This document shows positions 9,185 to 18,639 of a DNA stretch of 64,000 nt, piece by piece. A model generated the notes under the pieces. The model was not told the DNA's origin. It saw nothing but the letters and a program-made list of their open reading frames with translations, and searched no databases. How positions within the stretch are numbered: position 1 is the stretch's first letter; every line of letters begins with the position of its first letter. Both the position numbers and the translations under genes were made by a program. This DNA comes from Magnetospirillum sp. XM-1 (GTDB lineage Bacteria > Pseudomonadota > Alphaproteobacteria > Rhodospirillales > Magnetospirillaceae): contig NZ_LN997848.1 in the NCBI RefSeq assembly GCF_001511835.1, forward strand, positions 4,182,001-4,246,000. Reading direction: 5' to 3'.

Positions 9185-12100
9185 ATGGGCGCGGGCGGTT
9201 CCCCGCGATGGTTCCTGCGGACCTTTCGGGGCGGGCCGGCTCATGGTACACAGGTATTCAGACCCATTGGAAAGGTTTGGCCCACCTTGGCGGATTCGAG
9301 CCCGATCAGTGCCGGAGCAAGCGCGCCCCGCAGCCTGTCCGAGTGGGAACGGATCACCCGCGAGCTGTTGGAGGAGGGCCAGAACTTCCTGGCCCACGAC
9401 ACGGCGCGGGAAGGCCTGAGGCAGTATCCCGACAGTTTCAAGCTGGCCATCTTCGGCGCGGTGGCACTGTCGCAGACCGGCGCGGTGGACGAGGCGCGCA
9501 AGCTGCTGCAGCCGGTGCTCGACGTCATCCTGATCGACGAGGGCCCCTTCCATCGCCTGCACAACTCCTTGCGCCGCGCCGTCGAGGGGCTGGACGAAGC
9601 CGACAGCCAGGACACCCTGGCCTCCATGGCCGAACTGGCCGAGGCGCTGGAACTGGTGCGCGGCAAGAAGCTGGTGGCCAGCGCCGACGCCGAGACCTAC
9701 ACCGCGCTGGCCGGCGTGTTCCGCGAGGCCTGGCTGGCCTCGGGATCCAGGGGCGATCTCGAGCATTGCCGCGAATTGTTCCTGCGCGCCTTCCACATCA
9801 GCGGCGCGCCCAGGGACGGCATCGACGCGGCGGTGACCTCGTGGCTGCTGGGCGACCACGACGGGGCGCGGGAACTGGCGCGCCGGGTCCGCGACCGGGT
9901 CAGCCATGCCGAGACCGATCTCTCGCTGTCGCCGGAAGAACGCTACCAGATGCTGGCCACGGTGGCCGAGGCGCATCTGCTGCTGGGCGAGGTGCAGGAC
10001 GCGCTGGCCTCCTTCGCCTGGGCCAGCACGCTGGAAGGCATCCATTACGGCAGCACGGTGGCGGCCTTGAAGCAGCTGGCCCTGCTGCAGGAAGGCGGGC
10101 TTTCCGTCCCGGCGGCCGTCTTCGACATCATCAAGCCGCCCACCGTGGTGGTGTTCACCGGCCACGCCCTGGACCGGCCGGGCGAGGGCCCCCACTTCCC
10201 GCCCGAGCTGGAAAGCGCGGTGCGCGCCGAGATCGCCAAGTCCCTGGACGAACTGGGGGCCCAGGTGGGCTATTCCACCGCGGCTTGCGGCTCGGACCTC
10301 CTGTTCATCGAGGCCATGCTGGAGCGCGGCGCCGAGGTCAACGTGGTGATGCCCTACGCCATCGACGATTTCATCGCCGAGAACGTGCGCTATGGCGGAT
10401 CGCGCTGGGAAATGCGCTTCAGGAACGCGCTGAAGCTGGCCAACACCGTGACCTACGCCACCGAGGAGCGGTTCCTCGGCCATGGCATGCTTTATCGCTT
10501 CGCCAACCAGTGCCTGCACGGCCTGGCGACGCTCAGGGCCAATTTCCTGCGCACCGCTCCTTATCTGCTGGCGGTGTGGGACATGATGCCCGGCTCGCTG
10601 GCCGGCGGCGCCGCCGACTTCATCGACCAGTGGGAGGATATCTCCCAGCTGCGCATCATCGACCTGGACGGTTTGCTGCAACAGCACCCCGAACTGGCCG
10701 GCGACGCCATGCCCATGATGCCGGACCTGGACGGCGAGGCCGACGAGGAGCAGGGCGAGGGCCGGGTCATCCGCTCCATGATGTTCTGCGACATCGCCGG
10801 CTATTCCAAGCTGAAGGAGGAGCACACGCCGGTGTTCCTCGACTTCCTGCGCCTCATTTCCGAGGGCATGGCGGGGCTCGAGCACCAGCCGCTGGCCATC
10901 AACACCTGGGGCGACGCCATCTTCGCGGTGATGGACAAGGCCACCCCCATGGCCGAATACGCCCAGACCCTGCAGGAGATGGTGCTGAAGGCTGACGAGG
11001 AGCTGGCCGACCGCCTGCCCCATCCCCTTTCCCTGCGCATCTCGCTGCATGCCGGCCCGGTGTTCCAGGCCATCGACCCCATCTGCGGCCGCCAGAACTT
11101 CTACGGCAGCCACATCAACCGCGCCGCCCGGCTCGAGCCGGTGACGGTGATCGGTCACGTCTACGCCACCCAGCAATTCGTCGCCGTGCTGACCGCCGAG
11201 CAGAGCGCCATGCGCTCGGAGGCCCAGAACCGGGGCGAGGATTTCGTCGAACGCTTCGCCTGCGAATACGTGGGCGTGCTGTCGCTGGCCAAGGATTTCG
11301 GCAAGCAGACCGTCTACCACATGCGCCGCCGGGTGACGCCCGAGGCGATGGAGCCCGAAGCGGCCGAGCCGCCGCTGCCGCCGCCTGAACCCAACCCCCA
11401 GGCGATGCTGTCCACCGAATTGCTGGCGGTGCTGCGCGACATCCCCGCCGAGGAGGGGGGCACTTCTCCGCCGGAAGAGCCCTTCGTCACGGAGGAAGAG
11501 CCCTTTGTCGCCGAGGAGGAACCCTTCGCGGCCGAGGAAGAGCCCGTCGCCGTCGAGGAGGAGGCTTCGCCGCCGGCCGTGGCCGAGGGCGCCATTTCCG
11601 ACGACGATCTGGCCGCCATCCTGGCCATGGGCGACGTGGAGGAACTGGGGGACGACGAGGAGCCCGCGCCTTGCGCGCCGGCCGATCTGGGCGATCTGGG
11701 CTCGCCCATCCTGTCCGACGACGACATGGCCGCCCTGCTGGGCGAGGCCGCGCCGCCGCTGTCGGAAGGCACCCTGTCCGACGACGATCTGGCCGCCATC
11801 CTGGCCATGGGCGAGGTGGAGGAGCTGGGAGACGACGAGGAGCCCGCGCCCTGCGCGCCGGCCGATCTCGGCGATCTGGCCTCCACCATCCTGTCCGACG
11901 ACGACATGGCCGCCCTGCTCGACGAAGCCCTGCCGCTCGACGAGACGGGGGAGCCCGAGCCGCCGCTTTCGGAAGGCACGATCCCCGACGACGATCTGGC
12001 CGCCATCCTGGCCATGGGCGAGGTCGAGGAACTGGCGGACGACGAGGAGCCGGCTCCTTGCGCCCCGGCCGATCTGGGCGATCTGGGCTCGACCATCCTG

Positions 12101-12910
12101 TCGGAAGAAGACATGGTCGCCCTGCTGGAGGAAGCCGCGCCGCTGGACGATGCCGCGGAGCCCGAAACGTCCGGGGGAACCCTCTCCGACGAGGATCTGG
12201 CCGCCATTCTCGCCATGGGCGACGTGGAGGAGGAGGAGAAGGGCGAGATGCCGGCGGAGGCCGCCGATCTCACCTCCACCACCCTGTCCGACGCCGATCT
12301 GTCCACCTTGTTGGCCGAGGCCACCGAGGAAGAGGAATTCAACGCCCAATTGGCCGCCGACGAGAGCGTGCCGAAGCCCGATTTCTCCTTCCGCACCGCC
12401 ATGAGCGACGACGAAATCGCCGCCCTGCTGGAGGAAAGTGAGGACGAGGAGGCCATTCCCGCCGGCGACCTGCCCGAAATAGGCTCGTCGACCGGCTTTT
12501 CCGACGCCGATCTGGCCGCCCTGTCACAGCAGGCGGAGCCCTGCGCCCCCGACGGTCCGCCGCATTCGCCGTTCGATCTGGGGGGCGCCATGAGCGACGA
12601 TGAAATCGCCGCCCTGCTGGAGGAAGGCGAGCGCGGCGAGGACTTCGCCCCCGCCGGGGATCTGCCGGAGATCGGCTCCGCCACCGGCTTTTCCGATGAC
12701 GACATGCAGGCCCTGCTGGCCGAGGCCGGCGAGGCGCCCGCCGAATCTTCCGACGACGACCTGGCCGAGGTGGCCGCCGCCGTCGAGGCGGCCATGGCCA
12801 AGATGGAAGCCGAGGAGGACGGCATCGCCCTGGCGCCGCCCCGGCCCAAGCCGGTCGTGCGGCCCTTCACCGGCAAGGTGGAGATTTCCCTGGCGCCGCC
12901 CAGGAAGTAG
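9185..12910 (+). CDS. TRAFs/TPR-like, SLOG-like and class III cyclase protein with repetitive acidic tail
   Basis: About 1,240 residues. The N-terminal helical part (to about 310) resembles the TPR-like TRAFs-binding region. At about 320-400, VVVFTGHALDRPGEGPHFPP and STAACGSDLLFIEAMLERGA look like a Rossmann SLOG-type nucleotide-binding domain. At about 525-700 a class III nucleotide cyclase domain has both metal Asp residues (MFCDIAGYSKL, NTWGDAIFAVMD) and the C-terminal INRAARLEP block. The Lys normally before the second Asp block is Asn, so substrate is uncertain. Residues from about 800 are an acidic repeat array (separate entry). The protein looks cytoplasmic. The first 33 residues look non-native; a TTG at 9287 with GGAAAGG upstream is a good alternative start. 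Confidence 0.85.
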   Translation: MGAGGSPRWFLRTFRGGPAHGTQVFRPIGKVWPTLADSSPISAGASAPRSLSEWERITRELLEEGQNFLAHDTAREGLRQYPDSFKLAIFGAVALSQTGAVDEARKLLQPVLDVILIDEGPFHRLHNSLRRAVEGLDEADSQDTLASMAELAEALELVRGKKLVASADAETYTALAGVFREAWLASGSRGDLEHCRELFLRAFHISGAPRDGIDAAVTSWLLGDHDGARELARRVRDRVSHAETDLSLSPEERYQMLATVAEAHLLLGEVQDALASFAWASTLEGIHYGSTVAALKQLALLQEGGLSVPAAVFDIIKPPTVVVFTGHALDRPGEGPHFPPELESAVRAEIAKSLDELGAQVGYSTAACGSDLLFIEAMLERGAEVNVVMPYAIDDFIAENVRYGGSRWEMRFRNALKLANTVTYATEERFLGHGMLYRFANQCLHGLATLRANFLRTAPYLLAVWDMMPGSLAGGAADFIDQWEDISQLRIIDLDGLLQQHPELAGDAMPMMPDLDGEADEEQGEGRVIRSMMFCDIAGYSKLKEEHTPVFLDFLRLISEGMAGLEHQPLAINTWGDAIFAVMDKATPMAEYAQTLQEMVLKADEELADRLPHPLSLRISLHAGPVFQAIDPICGRQNFYGSHINRAARLEPVTVIGHVYATQQFVAVLTAEQSAMRSEAQNRGEDFVERFACEYVGVLSLAKDFGKQTVYHMRRRVTPEAMEPEAAEPPLPPPEPNPQAMLSTELLAVLRDIPAEEGGTSPPEEPFVTEEEPFVAEEEPFAAEEEPVAVEEEASPPAVAEGAISDDDLAAILAMGDVEELGDDEEPAPCAPADLGDLGSPILSDDDMAALLGEAAPPLSEGTLSDDDLAAILAMGEVEELGDDEEPAPCAPADLGDLASTILSDDDMAALLDEALPLDETGEPEPPLSEGTIPDDDLAAILAMGEVEELADDEEPAPCAPADLGDLGSTILSEEDMVALLEEAAPLDDAAEPETSGGTLSDEDLAAILAMGDVEEEEKGEMPAEAADLTSTTLSDADLSTLLAEATEEEEFNAQLAADESVPKPDFSFRTAMSDDEIAALLEESEDEEAIPAGDLPEIGSSTGFSDADLAALSQQAEPCAPDGPPHSPFDLGGAMSDDEIAALLEEGERGEDFAPAGDLPEIGSATGFSDDDMQALLAEAGEAPAESSDDDLAEVAAAVEAAMAKMEAEEDGIALAPPRPKPVVRPFTGKVEISLAPPRK
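11590..12785 (+). repeat. tandem FliM-N-like motif array in the cyclase tail
   Basis: About 13 copies of a short motif of pattern (I/T/A)-(L/M/F)-S-D-(D/E/A)-(D/E)-(L/M/I)-A-A-(I/L)-L, near 11593, 11709, 11770, 11887, 11980, 12097, 12178, 12283, 12400, 12493, 12589, 12688 and 12745. The first six to eight alternate as DDDLAAILAMG and DDDMAALL. They form a larger unit of about 180-200 bp that includes VEELGDDEEPAPCAPADLGDL and is nearly identical at DNA level between 11590 and 12130, so recent tandem duplication is likely. Confidence 0.85.
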
Positions 12911-12959
12911 AGGGCGGGGGATTGGGGCGGCCTTTTGCCCGCCGTCTCCCCCCACACAT

Positions 12960-14312
12960 TCACCGCATGGCGAACAGTTCCTGGTGAAAGCGCCGCTTCA
13001 CCGGCAGCCCCTGCTTGTGGAAGTCATGCCGCAGGGCGGTGCCGAATCCGGCTGGGCCGCAGAACCACAGGCTGGCTTGGCGCCAGTCCGGCACCAATTC
13101 CCGGATGCGATCTCCGCCGAGGCGGCCGTCGCGGGCATCGATCAGGATGTGCAGACGCACCCCGGCGGCGGCGGCGTCGGCCTTCAGGCGGTCCAGGGCG
13201 CCTTCGTCCACGTCGGTGGTGGTGTGGAACAGGTCGATGATCTGCTCGGGCAGCCGGCCGGTCGCTTCCCGCTGCAAGATGCGATGATGCATGCGGGCGA
13301 TGAACGGCGTGATGCCGATTCCGCCGCCGACCCAAATCTGGCGCGGGCAGTCGTCGTCGAAGGTGAAGCAGCCATAGGGGCCTTCCACCGTCACCGTCTG
13401 GCCGGCATGCAGCTTTTCCCGCAGGCGCCGCGTGTGGTCGCCCAGTTCCTTGATGACGAAGGTGATGCGGCGTTCGGCATCGTTCCAGGCGGAGGCGATG
13501 GTGTAGGGATGGGCGCCCTCGGAGGCGTCCGAGGTGACGAAGGCGAACTGGCCGCTCTGGTGGCCGGGCCAGCCTTCCGGGATGCGGATGCCGGTTTCCA
13601 GCACCCGTACCCCGGGATAGTAGTGGATGGAGACGATTTCCCCCCCGACCCGCCGATGGGCTGCGACGCGCCGCCGCAGCACGACCACCGCCGCCCAGGT
13701 GCCGCAGGCCAGCAATAGCGCCACCGCCAGCCCCAGGGGGGACATCCAGTCGGCGAAGTTCAGCAAGATCAAGGAATGAAAGACCAGCACCAGGAACGCC
13801 GCCGCCAGGATGCGGTGGGTCTTGAAGAACTGCCGGTACGGAATGCGGGGCAGCAGCGCCGCCAAGATCAGCAGGGCGGCGGCGTAGAAGGCCCATTCCC
13901 CCACATCCTCGGCGAAGCCTCGCGATGTCCTGAAAAGCTGCTCGACCATGTTGTCGGGAACCGGCTTGGGGCCGCGCTCCGGCCGGTCCAGCCAGCCCCA
14001 GCCCACCGCCCATTTGGGGCCCTTGGCCCACAGCCAGTGGATCACGCCGGTGACCAGCGCGGCGATGCCGAACCATTTGTGCAGGCGGTACATCTTGTCC
14101 AGTCCGCCCAGCCGCTTTTCCGGCCAGCGCGGCCGCAAGGCCAGGATCATGCACAGGCTCATGCAGCCCACGGCGAGGATGCCGGTGTATTGGACCATGA
14201 TGGCGCGGAACTGGAAGAAGTTGGCCGACGCAGCCGCGAAGGGAGAGGTGGCGAGCCACAGGACGCTCAGCAGCGCGAGAGTGGCCCAGAATGAGACGGC
14301 GATCCGCTGCAT
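12960..14312 (-). CDS. ferric reductase-like membrane flavoprotein (COG4097 type)
   Basis: 450 residues. About six membrane helices in the first 210 residues carry His residues on helices (MYRLHKWFGIAALVTGVIHW, KTHRILAAAFLVLVFHS) that can bind heme b. An FAD-binding part (HQSGQFAFVT, HPYTIAS) and an NAD-binding part (IWVGGGIGITPFIA, LWFCGPAGFG) follow. It should move electrons from NAD(P)H through FAD and heme across the membrane; the acceptor is unknown. It starts 28 bp after the histidine kinase stop on the same strand, so it is probably the third gene of the regulator-kinase-reductase operon. Confidence 0.88.
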   Translation of the reverse strand: MQRIAVSFWATLALLSVLWLATSPFAAASANFFQFRAIMVQYTGILAVGCMSLCMILALRPRWPEKRLGGLDKMYRLHKWFGIAALVTGVIHWLWAKGPKWAVGWGWLDRPERGPKPVPDNMVEQLFRTSRGFAEDVGEWAFYAAALLILAALLPRIPYRQFFKTHRILAAAFLVLVFHSLILLNFADWMSPLGLAVALLLACGTWAAVVVLRRRVAAHRRVGGEIVSIHYYPGVRVLETGIRIPEGWPGHQSGQFAFVTSDASEGAHPYTIASAWNDAERRITFVIKELGDHTRRLREKLHAGQTVTVEGPYGCFTFDDDCPRQIWVGGGIGITPFIARMHHRILQREATGRLPEQIIDLFHTTTDVDEGALDRLKADAAAAGVRLHILIDARDGRLGGDRIRELVPDWRQASLWFCGPAGFGTALRHDFHKQGLPVKRRFHQELFAMR

Positions 14313-14340
14313 GGCGGCCCCCTTGTTCAGTCGATACGCC

Positions 14341-15810
14341 CTAGTTTTCCAATCCCGGCAGGCTGACCGTCACCCGCAGACCGCCGCCCGTGTTGTCGGC
14401 CCTGGGGCGATCGGCCAGGGTGATGTCGCCGCCGTGCGCGCGGATGGCGGCCCGCGCCACGGCAAGGCCCAGGCCGGTGCCGCCGGTATCCCTCGACCGC
14501 GACGTCTCCAGCCGCACGAAGGGGGCGAACACCCGTTCGCGGGCTTCCAGGGGGATGCCGGGCCCCTGGTCGTCGATGGTGACCAGGGCGTTGCCGCCGC
14601 CCGACGCCAGGGTCACGTCGGCGCAACCGCCATACTTGATGGCATTGTCGATCAGATTGGCCAGCGCCCGCTTCAGCGCCGCCGGGCGGGCCTCGATCAC
14701 CAGGGCGGCGGGACCGTCATAGGTGCAGTGCGCCCCCAGGTCGTCCAGATCCTCGACCATGCCCTGAAGCATGGAGGCGAGGTCGAGGCGGATGCGCGGC
14801 TCGCTGGCGGCGTCGTCGCGGGCGAAGGCCAGGGTGGCGGCGATCATCGCCTCCATCTCCGCCAGATCGGCCAGCATCTTGGTGCGCTGGTCGTCGTCCT
14901 CCATGAACTCGGCCCTGAGACGCAGCCGGGTGATGGGGGTCTTCAGGTCGTGGCTGATGGCCGCCAGCATCTGGGTGCGGTCCTGGACAAAGCGGGTGAT
15001 GCGGCCTTGCATGACGTTGAAGGCCTGGGCCGCCTGGCGCACCTCGCGCGGGCCGGTTTCGGCCAGCGGCGGCGCCGAAACGTCGACGCCCAGACGCTCG
15101 GCCGCCTGGGCGAAGGTGGCGAAGGGTTTGGTGGCGCTGCGCACCGCCCGCAGGGCGACCAGGGTGACCAGGACCAGGGCGATGATCAGCGGAGCGACGA
15201 AGCGCGGCCGCCACAGGGGATCGCCCAGGTCCAGCGGCGCCAGCACGTTCAGCCAGGTCCCGTCCGTCAGCGGGACCGAGACGCGGAGCGCCGGGCCGAT
15301 CACCCGGCCGCCCCCACCACCGGGGCCGCCGCCCGGGCCGCCGCCGGGACCAATTCCGGGGCCGCCCGGCCCATGCATGTGGCGGCCGCCGCGTCCGATG
15401 CCGGTGACGGGCCCACCCAGCAAGGGGCCGGGGCGGGTGGAAACCTTGATGTCGCGCCCGTCCAGCCCCTCTTCCAGGGCCGAGCGCACATAGGCGGCCA
15501 GTCCGAAATCCTCGTTGTCCAGGGCGATGGACTGGGGGCCCCAGCCGACGCGGAAATTGGGAGTGTCCTGACTGGAAAGGGTGTCCTGGCGCAGGTTCGG
15601 CGGCAATTGCTCGGCCAGGGAGACCAGGGCGGACACCCGTTCGGCGGCATTGCGCCCGCCGATGGTTTCCAGCGCTTCCTGGCGCTGGATGGTGAACAGC
15701 GCCGCAGCAGCAGCAGCCGAGATCATCAGCGCCGCCACCAGGACCAGGGCGGTGCGCCCGACCACGCTGTCGGGCAGCAGGCGGAAGCGGGCGGCGGGGC
15801 AAGGGCTCAT
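14341..15810 (-). CDS. EnvZ-type sensor histidine kinase
   Basis: 489 residues. TM1 is near residues 18-40. The periplasmic loop contains a glycine/proline run (GPGGPGIGPGGGPGGGPGGG) preceded by HMHGPG. TM2 (FVAPLIIALVLVTLVAL) is followed by HAMP, an H-box with the phospho-acceptor His (AAISHDLKTPITRLRLR), an N-box (LANLIDNAIKYG), and G-boxes (DDQGPGI, GGTGLGLAVARA). It should phosphorylate the upstream response regulator, whose stop codon overlaps this ATG (ATGA). The His/Gly-rich loop could bind metal, which is a guess. Control of the downstream ferric-reductase-like gene is plausible. Confidence 0.92.
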   Translation of the reverse strand: MSPCPAARFRLLPDSVVGRTALVLVAALMISAAAAAALFTIQRQEALETIGGRNAAERVSALVSLAEQLPPNLRQDTLSSQDTPNFRVGWGPQSIALDNEDFGLAAYVRSALEEGLDGRDIKVSTRPGPLLGGPVTGIGRGGRHMHGPGGPGIGPGGGPGGGPGGGGGRVIGPALRVSVPLTDGTWLNVLAPLDLGDPLWRPRFVAPLIIALVLVTLVALRAVRSATKPFATFAQAAERLGVDVSAPPLAETGPREVRQAAQAFNVMQGRITRFVQDRTQMLAAISHDLKTPITRLRLRAEFMEDDDQRTKMLADLAEMEAMIAATLAFARDDAASEPRIRLDLASMLQGMVEDLDDLGAHCTYDGPAALVIEARPAALKRALANLIDNAIKYGGCADVTLASGGGNALVTIDDQGPGIPLEARERVFAPFVRLETSRSRDTGGTGLGLAVARAAIRAHGGDITLADRPRADNTGGGLRVTVSLPGLEN

Positions 15811-16532
15811 AGGCGCTCCACCTCGGGCGTGAAGAGATAGCCGCCGCCCCGCACCGTCTTGATGATCTGCGGGTCGCGGGCGTCGTCGCCGATGCGGCGC
15901 CGCAGACGGCTGACCTGGATGTCGATGGAGCGGTCGAAGGGCACCGCCGAGCGGCCGCGGGCGAAGTCCAGCAACTGGTCGCGCGACAGCACCCGGCGCG
16001 GATGCTCGACGAACACCTGCAGCAGCCCGAACTCGCCCGCCGACAGCGCCACCATCACGCCGTCGGGCGACAGCAGGTCGCGGCTGGCCAGGTCCAGAAT
16101 CCAGCCCAGGAAGCGGACCTTGGTTCCGCCGCGCTCGGGCGGCGTTTCCTCCGGGGTCTGGGTCCGGCGCAGCACCGCCTTGATGCGGGCCAGCAATTCG
16201 CGGGGGTTGAAGGGCTTGGCCACGTAATCGTCGGCGCCCATCTCCAGGCCGACGATGCGGTCGGTGTCCTCGCCCATGGCGGTCAGCATGATGACCGCCG
16301 TGCCCGAGCGGGTCTCGCGCAGGCGGCGGCAGAGCGAAAGACCGTCCTCGCCCGGCAGCATCAGGTCGAGAACCACCAGATCGATGCGGCGCTCGTCCAG
16401 CGTCTTCATCATCTCGACGCCGTCCTTGGCGACGCTGACCCGAAGGCCGTGGCGCACCATGAACTTGGCCAGCAGGTCGCGGATTTCGCGGTCGTCGTCG
16501 ACGACCAGAATATGTGGATTGGTGTTGTCCAT
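15807..16532 (-). CDS. OmpR-family response regulator
   Basis: 241 residues. The receiver has the DDD acidic pocket (HILVVDDDREIRD), phospho-Asp in LVVLDLMLPGEDG, a Thr in MLTAMG and Lys in AKPFNP. The C-terminal winged helix ends with SRLRRRIGDDARDPQIIKTVRGGGYLF, typical of OmpR. It is the first gene of a three-gene operon with the kinase (4-base overlap) and the ferric-reductase-like gene. It is divergent from hisG across about 145 bp. Confidence 0.94.
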   Translation of the reverse strand: MDNTNPHILVVDDDREIRDLLAKFMVRHGLRVSVAKDGVEMMKTLDERRIDLVVLDLMLPGEDGLSLCRRLRETRSGTAVIMLTAMGEDTDRIVGLEMGADDYVAKPFNPRELLARIKAVLRRTQTPEETPPERGGTKVRFLGWILDLASRDLLSPDGVMVALSAGEFGLLQVFVEHPRRVLSRDQLLDFARGRSAVPFDRSIDIQVSRLRRRIGDDARDPQIIKTVRGGGYLFTPEVERL

Positions 16533-16678
16533 GGCTTCCGTTATACCCCGCCCCGCTCCCCGCGTCGGTTGGTTTTCGGTAACCGATGGTAACAGGCGAA
16601 AGATTGTTTCTCAGTACTGGAATGGGGGCGCGAAACCGGGTAAACAGGGCTCCCCGGATTCTATGAGTTTCAAGTGAC

Positions 16679-17338
16679 GTGAGCCCGCAAGACAAACTGG
16701 TCATCGCCCTGCCCAAGGGCCGCATCCTCGACGAGGCCATGCCCCTGGTCCGCGCCGCCGGCATCGAGCCCGAGCCCGCCTTCGACGATCCCAAGTCGCG
16801 GCTGTTGCGATTCGCCACCAACCATCCCCATATCGACATCATCCGGGTGCGCTCGTTCGACGTCGCCACGTTCGTGGCCTTCGGAGCCGCCCATCTGGGA
16901 GTGGCCGGCAACGACGTGCTGATGGAATTCGACTATCCCGAGATCTACGCGCCGCTCGACCTCGGCATCGGCGCCTGCCGCCTGTCGGTGGCCGAGCCCG
17001 ACGACCTGGCCGCCTCGGACGATCCGAAGCGCTGGAGCCACGTGCGCATCGCCACCAAGTATCCGGAAGTGACCAAGCGCCATTTCGCGGCGCGCGGCGT
17101 CCAGGCCGAATGCGTCAAGCTCAACGGCGCCATGGAACTGGCCCCCTCGCTGGGCCTTTGCACCCGCATCGTCGACCTGGTGTCGTCGGGCGCGACGCTG
17201 AAGGCCAACGGCCTGAAGGAGGTCGAGGTGCTGGCCGAGGTGACGAGCCGCCTGATCGTCAACCGCGCCGCGCTGAAGACCCGCCCCGACGAGATCGGCG
17301 GCTGGATCGACGCTTTCCGTAAGGCCTGCGGAGGCTGA
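16679..17338 (+). CDS. hisG: ATP phosphoribosyltransferase, short form
   Basis: 219 residues. [17 protein letters not shown] and the PRPP loop region with [13 protein letters not shown] identify HisG. The length is that of the short form, which lacks the C-terminal regulatory domain and needs HisZ for activity and histidine feedback. hisZ is not in this window. The start is GTG; an ATG 16 bases upstream is closed by a stop. It makes phosphoribosyl-ATP, the first step of histidine synthesis. Its TGA overlaps the hisD ATG by one base. Confidence 0.95.
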   Translation: MSPQDKLVIALPKGRILDEAMPLVRAAGIEPEPAFDDPKSRLLRFATNHPHIDIIRVRSFDVATFVAFGAAHLGVAGNDVLMEFDYPEIYAPLDLGIGACRLSVAEPDDLAASDDPKRWSHVRIATKYPEVTKRHFAARGVQAECVKLNGAMELAPSLGLCTRIVDLVSSGATLKANGLKEVEVLAEVTSRLIVNRAALKTRPDEIGGWIDAFRKACGG

Positions 17339-18639
17339 TGGTGCAAAGCCTCGATTCCCGCGACCCTGGCTTCGAAACCGCCTTCCTGGCCCTGTTGGCC
17401 ATGAAGCGCGAGGTGGACGAGGACGTGGATCAGGCGGTGTCGGCCATCCTGGCCGAGGTGCGGACCAAGGGCGACGCGGCGCTGATCGAGTACACCAACC
17501 GCTTCGACCGCCTCGAGCTTACGCCCGCCGGCTTGCGCATCACCGCCGCCGAGGTGGAGGCCGCCTATGCGTCCTGCGATCCCGGGCTGATCGAGGCCCT
17601 GGAACTGGCCGCGACGCGCATCCGCGACTTCCATGCCCGTCAGGTACCGGCCGACGATGCCTTCACCGACGCCGCCGGGGTGCGGCTGGGCCTGCGCTGG
17701 AGCCCGGTTTCCGCCGCCGGCCTTTATGTCCCGGGCGGCACCGCCGCCTATCCCTCGTCGGTTCTGATGAACGCCATTCCCGCCAAGGCCGCCGGCGTGC
17801 CGCGTCTGGTGATGGTGGTGCCCACCCCCGACGGCAGGCTGAACCCGCTGGTCCTGGCCGCCGCCAAGGTGGCCGGCGTGGACGAGATCTACCGCGTGGG
17901 CGGGGCCCAGGCGGTGGGCGCGCTAGCCTACGGCACCGCCACCATCCGCCCGGTGGACAAGATCGTCGGGCCCGGCAACGCCTGGGTCGCCGCCGCCAAG
18001 CGCCGGGTGTTCGGCACAGTGGGCATCGACATGATCGCCGGTCCCTCCGAGATCCTGGTGGTGGCCGACCGCTTCAACGATCCCGCCTGGATCGCCGCCG
18101 ATTTGCTGTCCCAGGCCGAGCACGACACCGCCGCGCAATCCATCCTGATCACCGACGACGCCCAATTCGGCCAAAGGGTGGCCGAGGCGGTGGAGTCCCA
18201 CCTGAAGACCTTGCCCCGCGCCAAGATCGCCCGGGAAAGCTGGGACGGCCACGGCGCCATCATCGTGGTGCCCGATCTGGAGGCCGCGCTGCCGCTGATC
18301 GACCGCATTGCGCCCGAGCATCTGGAACTGGCGGTGGAAGACCCCGATGCCCTGGCCGCCAAGGTCCGGCACGCCGGCGCCATCTTCCTCGGCCGCTACA
18401 CCCCCGAGGCGGTGGGCGACTATATCGGCGGCCCCAACCACGTGCTGCCCACGGCGCGCTCGGCGCGCTTCTCGTCGGGCCTCGGCGTGCTGGACTTCAT
18501 GAAGCGCACCACGCTCTTGGGGTGCGACGCCCAGTCCCTGCGGGCTATCGGCCCGGCGGCGGTGCGTCTGGCCGAGGCGGAGGGGCTGGGGGCGCACGGC
18601 TTGTCGGTGGCGCTCAGGCTCAATATGGGGGCCGGCTGA
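17338..18639 (+). CDS. hisD: histidinol dehydrogenase
   Basis: 433 residues, full length. [22 protein letters not shown], the [17 protein letters not shown] region, [11 protein letters not shown] and [11 protein letters not shown] (zinc and catalytic residues) are all present. The C-terminus has [17 protein letters not shown]. It performs the last two oxidations of histidine synthesis in the cytoplasm. It is coupled to hisG upstream and to the UPF0262 gene downstream, with one- or two-base overlaps. Confidence 0.96.
   Translation: MVQSLDSRDPGFETAFLALLAMKREVDEDVDQAVSAILAEVRTKGDAALIEYTNRFDRLELTPAGLRITAAEVEAAYASCDPGLIEALELAATRIRDFHARQVPADDAFTDAAGVRLGLRWSPVSAAGLYVPGGTAAYPSSVLMNAIPAKAAGVPRLVMVVPTPDGRLNPLVLAAAKVAGVDEIYRVGGAQAVGALAYGTATIRPVDKIVGPGNAWVAAAKRRVFGTVGIDMIAGPSEILVVADRFNDPAWIAADLLSQAEHDTAAQSILITDDAQFGQRVAEAVESHLKTLPRAKIARESWDGHGAIIVVPDLEAALPLIDRIAPEHLELAVEDPDALAAKVRHAGAIFLGRYTPEAVGDYIGGPNHVLPTARSARFSSGLGVLDFMKRTTLLGCDAQSLRAIGPAAVRLAEAEGLGAHGLSVALRLNMGAG

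Noticed and set aside
9155..12349. 1,064-residue minus-strand ORF
   Set aside because: It is opposite the cyclase gene, is extremely rich in Gly, His and Gln in a way typical of high-GC shadows, and has no domain.
11590..12785. CRISPR-like array
   Set aside because: The repeats are in frame, coding and variable, with no constant short repeat plus unique spacer pattern.
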